The position numbers were made by a program, and so were the translations under genes. From contig JALOAI010000013.1 of assembly GCA_023228945.1 (NCBI GenBank), forward strand, positions 1-64,000: DNA of 64,000 nucleotides, in the 5' to 3' direction. Below the pieces are notes generated by a model. That model searched no databases. It was not told where the DNA came from and saw only the letters and a list, made by a program, of their open reading frames with translations. Shown here piece after piece: positions 16,185-23,176 of this stretch; within the stretch, counting starts at the first letter, position 1, and each line of letters starts with the position of its first letter. The DNA comes from Pigmentiphaga sp. (GTDB lineage Bacteria; Pseudomonadota; Gammaproteobacteria; Burkholderiales; Burkholderiaceae_B).

Positions 16185-17627
16185 ATGCTTTCACTCAATG
16201 TCGTCACCCTGTTGTACCTGGTGGCCTCGGTCTGCTTCATCCAGGCGCTCAAGGGCCTGTCACATCCCACTACCTCGCGCGCCGGCAATGCCTTCGGCAT
16301 GATCGGCATGGCCATCGCCATCCTCACCACCGTCGCCCTGCTGTTCACGCTGGCCGAATCGCTGGCCGGCGTCAACGTCGTCCAGGGCCTGGTATGGGTG
16401 GTGGCCGGCCTGCTGGTGGGCGGCACCATCGGCACCATCATGGCCAAGCGGGTCGAGATGACCAAGATGCCCGAGCTGGTGGCCTTCATGCACAGCATGA
16501 TCGGTCTGGCCGCGGTATGCATCGCGGTGGCCGTGGTGGCCGAGCCGCAGGCCTTCGGCATCGTCGCGGCCGCCGGCCAGCCGATTCCCACGGGCAACCG
16601 CCTGGAGTTGTTCATCGGCACTTTCGTCGGCGCCATCACCTTCTCGGGCTCCGTCATCGCCTTCGGCAAGCTGTCCGGCAAGTACAAGTTCCGCCTGTTC
16701 CAGGGCGCCCCGGTGCAGTTTGCCGGCCAGCACTGGCTGAACCTGCTGCTGGCGTTGATCATGATCGGCTGCGGCCTGTGGTTCATGTTCACACAAGACT
16801 GGACGCCGTTCGTCATCATGACCGTCATCGCCTTCGTGCTCGGCGTGCTCATCATCATCCCGATCGGCGGCGCCGACATGCCGGTGGTGGTATCCATGCT
16901 CAACAGCTATTCGGGCTGGGCGGCGGCGGGCATCGGCTTCTCGCTCAACAACCCGATGCTGATCATCGCCGGCTCGCTGGTGGGTTCGAGCGGCGCCATC
17001 CTGTCGTACATCATGTGCAAGGCGATGAACCGATCGTTCTTCAACGTGATCCTGGGCGGCTTCGGCGGCGAGGCCGCGGCGGCCGGCGCCGCGGGTGGCG
17101 CCGATCGCCCGGTGAAATCGGGCAGCGCCGATGACGCCGCCTTCCTGCTGGGCAACGCCGACTCGGTGATCATCGTCCCGGGCTACGGCCTGGCGGTGGC
17201 CCGCGCCCAGCATGCCCTCAAGGAGCTCAGCGAACTGCTCACCGAGCGGGGCGTCACGGTGAAGTACGCCATCCACCCGGTGGCCGGCCGCATGCCGGGC
17301 CACATGAACGTGCTGCTGGCCGAAGCCGAGGTGCCCTACGACCAGGTGTTCGAGATGGACGACATCAACCCCGAGTTCAACCAGACCGACGTGGTGCTGG
17401 TGCTCGGCGCCAACGATGTGGTCAATCCGGCCGCCAACGATCCCAAGTCGCCCATCGCGGGGATGCCCATCCTCGAGGCCTACAAGGCCCGCACCGTCAT
17501 CGTCAACAAGCGTTCCATGGCCTCGGGTTATGCGGGGCTGGACAACGAACTGTTCTATATGGACAAAACCATGATGGTGTTCGGCGACGCCAAGAAGGTG
17601 CTGGAGGAGATGGTCAAGGCGGTGTGA
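16185..17627 (+). CDS. pntB: NAD(P) transhydrogenase subunit beta
   Basis: A 480-residue subunit that combines a large membrane domain (about residues 1-280, multiple hydrophobic helices) with a C-terminal NADP(H)-binding domain. Landmarks are the NADP-site motif VIIVPGYGLAVARAQHAL, then HPVAGRMPGHMNVLLAEA, and VVLVLGANDVVNPAA near the C-terminus. Together with PntAA and PntAB it couples hydride transfer between NAD and NADP to proton movement across the inner membrane. A ribosome-binding site (GGAG) lies upstream in the 15-nt gap after pntAB. Confidence 0.97.
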   Translation: MLSLNVVTLLYLVASVCFIQALKGLSHPTTSRAGNAFGMIGMAIAILTTVALLFTLAESLAGVNVVQGLVWVVAGLLVGGTIGTIMAKRVEMTKMPELVAFMHSMIGLAAVCIAVAVVAEPQAFGIVAAAGQPIPTGNRLELFIGTFVGAITFSGSVIAFGKLSGKYKFRLFQGAPVQFAGQHWLNLLLALIMIGCGLWFMFTQDWTPFVIMTVIAFVLGVLIIIPIGGADMPVVVSMLNSYSGWAAAGIGFSLNNPMLIIAGSLVGSSGAILSYIMCKAMNRSFFNVILGGFGGEAAAAGAAGGADRPVKSGSADDAAFLLGNADSVIIVPGYGLAVARAQHALKELSELLTERGVTVKYAIHPVAGRMPGHMNVLLAEAEVPYDQVFEMDDINPEFNQTDVVLVLGANDVVNPAANDPKSPIAGMPILEAYKARTVIVNKRSMASGYAGLDNELFYMDKTMMVFGDAKKVLEEMVKAV

Positions 17628-17746
17628 GCGGAACCGTCGGACGGGGCGGCGGCTCCGGGCAACGTGGGCCCGACAGGTCTTGCAAGTTCGGCCTTGAGAT
17701 TTAGTGCTATAGTGCCTTCGTATTTTAGTATTAACAGGAGACACCC

Positions 17747-18028
17747 ATGCCTACGCTCGCCGCCCCTCCCGTGGTGAAGCTCGTTGGTGCCAACGGACAG
17801 ATTTCCCTGGGCAAGCAATTCGCCGGGCGCCAGGTGCTGGTGGAAGAACAGGAGCCCGGCGTCTGGCTGGTGCGCACTGCCACCGTGGTGCCGGACAACG
17901 AACGCTGGCTGCACAGCGAGGCGGCCGCCACGGGCCTGCATGAGGCGCTGGAGTGGGCGCAGTCCCACCCCGCCAGTGATGAAGCCACCGACAGCCTGCT
18001 GAAGCGCATGCGCAATGAGCAAGGCTGA
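17747..18028 (+). CDS. Small AbrB-like protein, probable antitoxin of an atypical pair
   Basis: A 93-residue protein I do not recognise with certainty. Its N-terminal half (VVKLVGANGQISLGKQFAGR, then VLVEEQEPGVWLVRTATVV) has the beta-rich shape of SpoVT/AbrB DNA-binding domains. The C-terminal part is helical and acidic, as in antitoxins. AGGAG lies 6 nt before the ATG, after an AT-rich promoter-like stretch (17695-17735). The following gene overlaps by 14 nt and is also about 100 residues, the standard toxin-antitoxin layout. Function is inferred from size, overlap and fold impression only. Confidence 0.6.
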   Translation: MPTLAAPPVVKLVGANGQISLGKQFAGRQVLVEEQEPGVWLVRTATVVPDNERWLHSEAAATGLHEALEWAQSHPASDEATDSLLKRMRNEQG

Positions 18029-18341
18029 GCGCGACGCCACCGTCCGACTGGACTTGAACAACCCGGTTTTCCAGCGTGACCTGCTCGGCTTGCAAAAGGC
18101 CGAGCGGTTGGCGGTGCTGGATACGCTCGCCAAGCTGCACCAGCTCACCTGGAACCAGATCTACCGGGACAAGGGCCTACGCTGGGAGAAGATCGCCAGC
18201 GTCAAGCCGCCGCCTGGCATCGATGCGCTCTACAGCCTGCGCGTCACCCAGGCGCGCCGGGCCGTGGCCTACCGCGAAGGCGCTTTCATCCGTCTGCTGT
18301 CCATTCCCCCCGATCACGATGCCACCTACGGGCGCAAGTGA
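18015..18341 (+). CDS. Small RelE/HigB-like protein, probable toxin partner
   Basis: A 108-residue basic protein overlapping the AbrB-like gene. The helical N-terminal half (FQRDLLGLQKAERLAVLDTL) is followed by beta strands in DALYSLRVTQARRAVAYREG and FIRLLSIPPDHDATYG. That pattern, with a cluster of arginines next to a tyrosine and a C-terminal HD-like DHDATY, recalls RelE-superfamily toxins and short proteins annotated with the AbrB-like partner. No catalytic residues can be assigned. There is no other gene nearby for it to serve, which fits a stand-alone toxin-antitoxin module. Confidence 0.6.
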   Translation: MSKAERDATVRLDLNNPVFQRDLLGLQKAERLAVLDTLAKLHQLTWNQIYRDKGLRWEKIASVKPPPGIDALYSLRVTQARRAVAYREGAFIRLLSIPPDHDATYGRK

Positions 18342-18375
18342 GCGCGTTGCGTGATTCGCAGCGCGCCGCCGACCG

Positions 18376-19317
18376 CTACAAGGTTGCCAGGTACTCCCGT
18401 CGCAGGCGCGCCACCACCTCGCCCGCCGGCAGTATTTGGTTGACCACCCCGACGCCTTGGCCGCTGCCCCAGATGTCCTTCCAGGCCTTGCGCCGCGCCG
18501 CCTCGTTATCGAAATCCATCATCGCCGGCTCGCGTTCATTCAGACGATCGGGATCGAGTCCGGCGCCCACGATGGAGCTGCGCAAGTAATTACCGTGCAC
18601 GCCGGTAAACGCATCGGTATAGACGATGTCTTCGGCCCGCGCCGCGACCACCGCGGCCTTATAGGCCTCGACCGCATTGGCCTCTTCGGTGGCGATGAAG
18701 GCCGAACCGACATAGGCGAAATCCGCACCCAGCACCCGGGCCGCGCGTACGGCGCGGCCAGTGGCGATCGCGCCGCTCAGGGCCAGCGGGCCGTCGAACC
18801 AGTCGCGGATCTCCTGTACCAGTGCGAAGGGACTCAGGCGCCCGGCATGGCCGCCCGCGCCGGCGGCCACCGCCACCAGGCCATTGGCGCCCTTCGCCAC
18901 CGCTTTGCGCGCAAAGGTATCGTTGATGACATCGTGCAGCACGATCCCGCCGTAGGCTTGCACCGCCTGGTTGACCTCGGGCCTGGCGCCCAGCGAGGTG
19001 ATCACCACCGGCACCCGGTACTTCTCGACCAGCCGCAGATCGGCCTCAAGACGTTGGTTGCTGCGGTGCACGATCAGGTTGATGGCGAATGGCGCCGAGC
19101 GAACGCCCGCTTCGGCATCGGCCGCCAGTGCCGCCGTCATCTCGGCCAGCCATTCGTCCAATTGCGCGCTGCTGCGGCCATTGAGCGCCGGCATGCTGCC
19201 GAGAATGCCGGCGCGGCATTGCGCCAGCACCAGCGCGGGGCCGCTGACGATGAACATGGGTGCGCCGATGATCGGCAAATCGAGGCGGTCGAGGGCGGCG
19301 GGCAAACGGGGCGACAT
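18376..19317 (-). CDS. Nitronate monooxygenase (2-nitropropane dioxygenase family)
   Basis: A 313-residue FMN-dependent TIM-barrel oxidase that detoxifies propionate 3-nitronate and related nitronates. FMN-site features are LPIIGAPMFIVSGPAL at the N-terminus, the central AAGAGGHAGRLSP with its histidine, LSGAIATGRAVRAARVLGAD and YVGSAFIATEEA. Length is normal for class I bacterial enzymes. The gene stands alone between the convergent small toxin-like gene and an MFS gene on the same strand, 98 nt away. It could equally be one of the uncharacterised family members acting as an enoyl-ACP reductase-like flavoprotein. Confidence 0.9.
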   Translation of the reverse strand: MSPRLPAALDRLDLPIIGAPMFIVSGPALVLAQCRAGILGSMPALNGRSSAQLDEWLAEMTAALAADAEAGVRSAPFAINLIVHRSNQRLEADLRLVEKYRVPVVITSLGARPEVNQAVQAYGGIVLHDVINDTFARKAVAKGANGLVAVAAGAGGHAGRLSPFALVQEIRDWFDGPLALSGAIATGRAVRAARVLGADFAYVGSAFIATEEANAVEAYKAAVVAARAEDIVYTDAFTGVHGNYLRSSIVGAGLDPDRLNEREPAMMDFDNEAARRKAWKDIWGSGQGVGVVNQILPAGEVVARLRREYLATL

Positions 19318-19415
19318 GCCAGGAACTCCAGAACGGACGACCGGCGACGGAGATGCCCCGGCGGGGCGACCTTACCACACGCTTGCCGCCCTCGCGTCAG
19401 CGGCGAGCATGGAGT

Positions 19416-20732
19416 CTATTGGTGTTTTACGGACGCCGTCGGCCACCAGTACCACACCGCGGTCGCGACCTGGAGCGCCAGCACCACGCCCCACGCGCTG
19501 AGGTGAGCCTCGACCGGATAACGGCCATCCGGCAAGGTGTCCCATAACGACAACATCCAGCCTATGCCCACCTGGCAGCCAAAAATCAGCAGGAAGGTCA
19601 GCAGCGTGAGCGTGGTTCCGGCACGACCGAGCATGGCGTGCGAAAACCGCTCGGCCATGATCGCATACGCCAGAATGCTGCCCGAGCCCAAAAGACCGTA
19701 TGCCGCCCAGAGCAACACATCTGGAATGGGGGCACGCAGCAGCACCAGGGCCTGCACGCCCAGGAACAACAGCATGCAAAGCCCGGCGAAACGATACAGC
19801 GTGAGGCCGAACCGCTCTACATAACGCGCGGCGCCGCCCAGGATCACGTTGCCAGCCACCATCGCCAAGCCCAACACCGACACCATGCCGGCCGTGCGCT
19901 CGGGCGATAACCCCTCAACGTCGCGCAGCCAGGGCGCCAGCCATAAGGTCTGCATCGCATAGAAGGCGCCGCAAGTCATCACCGGCAACGACACCGCCTG
20001 CCAGAATCGACCGTTGCCGAGGATCTCCCACGTGCCCTGGATCTGGGCGGCCAAATCGGGCCGATGCGCGGCCTCCGGTTCGGACGTGCGTGTTCCCAGC
20101 CAGATGCCGAGAGCAACGAGCAAGGTCGGGACCGCCAGCGCCACACTGACCATGCGCCAATCCGTGAACCGCAACAGCTCGGCCAGCGGCGTACCCACCA
20201 CCACGCCACCCAGGCCGCCCACCGCCATCACCAGGCCGTTGACCAGCGGCAAGCGCGACAGCGGAAAAACCCCGGCCAGCGCCTTGAACGCCGCGCCCAG
20301 GCAAACCGCCACCCCGATTCCGATCAGGATGCGCCCCGCCATGAGGCCCACATAGCCTTGCGCCAGGCCGAACACCACGGTGCCCGCCGCCGCGATGATC
20401 ATCATCAGCGCGTTGACTCGCCGCGGGCCATAGGTGTCGATCAAAATGCCGGCCGGCATTTGCACCACGGCGAAGGCGAGGTAATAGATCCCGGTCAGCA
20501 TGCCGAGGTCGGCCGCCGACAAACCCATTTCGGTGGTCAGGGCGGGAGCCAAGCCGACGTTGATGGCCCGATAGACGTAGGAAATGAAGTAGCCGAGCGC
20601 GAACAGCGCCAGCACACGCCAGGCGGTGGCGGCATCGACGCCGCCGTGCCGGACTCGCGCTTCGGGCGCGGGCTGCGCCGCCGCCGGTGCCGAGGCGCGC
20701 GGCGCGGCGGCGCTCTCCGCAGGTGCTTTCAC
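19416..20732 (-). CDS. MFS transporter
   Basis: A 438-residue inner-membrane major facilitator with 12 predicted hydrophobic segments after an approximately 35-residue Ala/Pro-rich cytoplasmic leader. The inter-helix loop LIDTYGPRRVNALMMI fits the conserved MFS loop between helices 2 and 3, and a further one between helices 8 and 9 is ARYVERFGLTLYRF. The GTG at 20732 is preferred because GGGGG lies just upstream; an ATG 14 codons earlier gives a longer basic leader. The transported compound is unknown. It may form a unit with the nitronate monooxygenase downstream (98-nt gap). Confidence 0.9.
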   Translation of the reverse strand: MKAPAESAAAPRASAPAAAQPAPEARVRHGGVDAATAWRVLALFALGYFISYVYRAINVGLAPALTTEMGLSAADLGMLTGIYYLAFAVVQMPAGILIDTYGPRRVNALMMIIAAAGTVVFGLAQGYVGLMAGRILIGIGVAVCLGAAFKALAGVFPLSRLPLVNGLVMAVGGLGGVVVGTPLAELLRFTDWRMVSVALAVPTLLVALGIWLGTRTSEPEAAHRPDLAAQIQGTWEILGNGRFWQAVSLPVMTCGAFYAMQTLWLAPWLRDVEGLSPERTAGMVSVLGLAMVAGNVILGGAARYVERFGLTLYRFAGLCMLLFLGVQALVLLRAPIPDVLLWAAYGLLGSGSILAYAIMAERFSHAMLGRAGTTLTLLTFLLIFGCQVGIGWMLSLWDTLPDGRYPVEAHLSAWGVVLALQVATAVWYWWPTASVKHQ

Positions 20733-20810
20733 GCCGCCCCCTTCGATTCGGGCCGACCACGCGCAACGCCGCACCCAGCGGTGCGGCCGGCATCCCCGCT
20801 ATGGCTTACT

Positions 20811-20883
20811 GGACTGCCCTCCAGCCGCTGCGCGACTTCCTCCCCAAGGGAGGATTCGCGGCTGAGGCGGCTCGGCCCGCTCA
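20811..20883 (-). repeat. Family B palindromic repeat downstream of yaaA
   Basis: On the minus strand it begins with the yaaA stop codon (TGAGCGGGCC) and contains a CCTCCC-TTG-GGGAGG hairpin. It then runs through GTCGCGCAGCGGCTGGAGGGC. The same modules, in the same order, make the two tandem units inside purK (44391-44526). The position after a stop codon mirrors family A behaviour. Confidence 0.75.
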
Positions 20884-21660
20884 TACGTCGTCTTGCCGCC
20901 GCCGGAACACCAACTGGCTTTCGGTGGAAGCGTCGGCCGCGAAACGATAGCCCTCGCGGTTGAAGTCGCGCAGGCCCGCGACGCGATCGACGCGCTCGTC
21001 GATGGCGAACCGCGCCATCAGGCCGCGCGCCCGTTTGGCATGAAAGCTGATGATCTTGTAGGAATCCCGCTTCCAGTCCTGGAACACGCATTGCACCACC
21101 GGCGCGTCGAGGCCGCGCACCTGGACCGACTTGAAATACTCCTCGGAGGCCAGATTGACCACCACTTTTTCAGGCTGATCGGCCAAGCGCTCATTGAGAT
21201 AATGGGTGATGCGATCGTCCCAGAACTGATAGAGATTGGCCGCTTTGCCAACCTTGAGCCGGGTGCCCATTTCGAGCCGGTAGGGGCGCATGCGATCGAG
21301 CGGCCGCAGCGCGCCATACAGGCCGCTGAGGATCACGAGATGCTCTTGCGCCCAGCCCAGACCCTTGGCGTCCAGCGTATCGGCCCGCAGCCCTTCGTAG
21401 ACATCGCCATTGAAGGCCAGCAGCGCGGGCCGCGCCACCTCGGGCGGGAACTCGGGCTCCCAGTCGGCGTAGCGCTGGACGTTGAGGCGTGCCAGGGCGT
21501 CGCTGAGCGACATGAGGTCGGCCACCTCGGCCACCGACTTGCGGCGCAGGACGTCGATGAGCTCGGCGGCGGCCTCGACGAACAAAGGCTCGGTGCTGTG
21601 CGGCACCGAAACCGGGGATTCGTAATCGAGTTTCTTGGCGGGGGACAGCGTAAAAAGCAT
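20881..21660 (-). CDS. yaaA: Peroxide stress protein YaaA (UPF0246/DUF328)
   Basis: A 259-residue cytosolic protein that lowers intracellular free iron and limits oxidative damage in E. coli; it has DNA-binding ability and its exact mechanism is open. Family landmarks are MLFTLSPAKKLDYESP at the start, FNGDVYEGL, LSGLYGALRPLDRMRPYRLEMG and FHAKRARGLMARF. The ATG at 21660 has GGAG 7-8 nt upstream and matches family N-termini; the frame stays open for 52 more codons but without similarity. Its stop codon is the first base triplet of a family B repeat. Confidence 0.95.
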   Translation of the reverse strand: MLFTLSPAKKLDYESPVSVPHSTEPLFVEAAAELIDVLRRKSVAEVADLMSLSDALARLNVQRYADWEPEFPPEVARPALLAFNGDVYEGLRADTLDAKGLGWAQEHLVILSGLYGALRPLDRMRPYRLEMGTRLKVGKAANLYQFWDDRITHYLNERLADQPEKVVVNLASEEYFKSVQVRGLDAPVVQCVFQDWKRDSYKIISFHAKRARGLMARFAIDERVDRVAGLRDFNREGYRFAADASTESQLVFRRRQDDV

Positions 21661-21854
21661 GGATGAATCTCCAAAGTGGCCCGGCGGAAAAAGCTTCCGA
21701 GCATGCCGCCTGCGCGGCGGCACGGCCCTGCGAAAGGCTTTGGGTTTTGGGAACCGGCCTACGGCGGAAAACACGGCGCCACGAGCCCCGCAGTATACCG
21801 AGCCCGGCCTGGACACCGCCGACCGCGCCAGGGTGCGAAGCCGGCTCCCTCGCC

Positions 21855-22340
21855 TCAGCGGCCCGCCAGCAGCACGACCACCTGGGCCTCGATGCCTTCG
21901 CGGCGGCCAACGAAACCCAGGCCTTCGCCGGTCTTGGCCTTGATATTCACATGATCGGCCAGCAGCCCGAGGTCGGCGGCGATGTTGGCCACCATCGCCG
22001 GCACGTGCGGCGCGAGCTTGGGCGCCTGGGCATGCACCGTGGCATCCAGGTTGATGACCTCCCAGCCAGCCTCCCGCACGCGCGCCATGGCGCGCCGCAA
22101 CAGATCGCGGCTATCGGCGCCCTTCCATTGCGGATCGGTATCGGGAAACATCCGGCCGATGTCGCCCAGGCCCGCGGCGCCCAGCACGGCGTCGGTGATC
22201 GCATGCAACAAGGCATCGGCATCGGAATGGCCCGCCAAACCCATCGTATGGGGAATTGCCACCCCGCCCAGTATCAAAGGGCGGCCACTGACCAGGGCAT
22301 GCACGTCGTAGCCCTGACCCACCCGCATGCGCGGCATCAT
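21855..22340 (-). CDS. ispF: 2-C-methyl-D-erythritol 2,4-cyclodiphosphate synthase
   Basis: MEP-pathway enzyme that cyclises CDP-methylerythritol 2-phosphate with loss of CMP. The 161 residues show the zinc-binding DVHAL and GHSDADALLHAITDA motifs, then LGDIGRMFPDTDPQ and the C-terminal IKAKTGEGLGFVG. The ATG at 22340 overlaps the ispD stop (ATGATG), giving a coupled ispD-ispF pair as in most proteobacteria. Presence of this pathway means isopentenyl diphosphate is not made by mevalonate here, which bears on the aconitase-X locus. Confidence 0.97.
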   Translation of the reverse strand: MMPRMRVGQGYDVHALVSGRPLILGGVAIPHTMGLAGHSDADALLHAITDAVLGAAGLGDIGRMFPDTDPQWKGADSRDLLRRAMARVREAGWEVINLDATVHAQAPKLAPHVPAMVANIAADLGLLADHVNIKAKTGEGLGFVGRREGIEAQVVVLLAGR

Positions 22341-23062
22341 GCCAGCCATTTTTCCATCCACAGAAAATCCTGCGGCCAGGTCACCTTGAAATTACCCAGG
22401 CTTCCCGGCACCAGTCGCGGTTGCTCTCCCAGCGCCTCGACGGCGCTGGCCTCATCGGTGGGCACGCGCCCCGCTGCGCCGGCCGCCGCCAGCGCGCGCC
22501 GCAACAAACCGGCGCGAAACATCTGCGGCGTTTGGGCCAGCCAGATGCCGTCGCGCGGCAGGGTGCGCCCGATCCGGTCCGGCACCCCATCGGCCGCCTG
22601 CTTGACCGTATCCGCCGCCGGCAGGGCGAGCAAGCCGCCCACGGCGTCGCCCAGGCAAGTGTCCACCAAACGGCCCAGCGCCTCGGCGTCCAGCCCCGGC
22701 CGCGCCGCGTCGTGCACCATGACCCAGTCGTCGTCCGCCAAACGCAAATGTGCCAGGCCGTTGGCCACCGTCTCGTGCCGCTGCAAGCCGCCCACCGGAT
22801 GCCACCAGGTGCGAGGCAAACCCGCCAGCGCCGCCGCCGCCCGATGATCATCGGCCGCCACGATCACATGCACTTCCGTGACGCGAGGCTCCGCCAGCAA
22901 GGCGGCCACGGTGCGGCGCAACATGGGTTGGTTCGCGAGCTGGCGATATTGCTTGGGCACACCGCCCGGCCCCGCGCCGCCGGCCCTGGCGCCGACGCCC
23001 GCCGCCGGCACCAGCGCCAGCAGCCGGCCAGCGGCGGGCGTCGAATGAAGGGAATCGCTCAT
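22337..23062 (-). CDS. ispD: 2-C-methyl-D-erythritol 4-phosphate cytidylyltransferase
   Basis: Third step of the MEP isoprenoid pathway: transfers CMP to methylerythritol 4-phosphate. The 241-residue protein carries the nucleotide-binding start LVPAAGVGARAG...GVPKQYRQL, with a longer glycine-rich loop than E. coli, then VHDAARPGLDAE and TDEASAVEALG. The start ATG at 23062 is the first in frame. A 17-bp palindrome (23075-23091) lies 12 bp upstream, and mfd is divergent. The opposite strand of the neighbouring gene also stays open for over 1400 codons in this frame, which is not coding. Confidence 0.96.
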   Translation of the reverse strand: MSDSLHSTPAAGRLLALVPAAGVGARAGGAGPGGVPKQYRQLANQPMLRRTVAALLAEPRVTEVHVIVAADDHRAAAALAGLPRTWWHPVGGLQRHETVANGLAHLRLADDDWVMVHDAARPGLDAEALGRLVDTCLGDAVGGLLALPAADTVKQAADGVPDRIGRTLPRDGIWLAQTPQMFRAGLLRRALAAAGAAGRVPTDEASAVEALGEQPRLVPGSLGNFKVTWPQDFLWMEKWLA

Positions 23063-23074
23063 AGCCGCGCATGA

Positions 23075-23091
23075 TAGGGCAAATTGCCCTA
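23075..23091. promoter_or_regulatory. 17-bp palindrome in the ispD-mfd divergent region
   Basis: TAGGGCAA - A - TTGCCCTA is a perfect 8-bp inverted repeat about one helical turn upstream of the ispD start. It could be a repressor operator or an RNA hairpin in the ispD leader. No regulator is known to me for this sequence. Confidence 0.4.
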
Positions 23092-23140
23092 GCGATCCCG
23101 CCCCTGGCGCCGGCCGAGCGCCGCCCCGGGGACGGCCCGA

Positions 23141-23146
23141 TACAAT
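23141..23146 (+). promoter_or_regulatory. Candidate -10 element for mfd
   Basis: TACAAT lies 30 bp upstream of the mfd GTG, close to the sigma-70 consensus TATAAT. A -35 box is not obvious in the GC-rich DNA upstream, so this is tentative. Confidence 0.3.
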
Positions 23147-23176
23147 ACTTCCCTTCCGCGCCTCCCGCCCGCCGCC

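Noticed and set aside
16260..17744. 494-codon minus-strand frame opposite pntB
   Set aside because: Histidine- and arginine-rich shadow of the conserved pntB gene.
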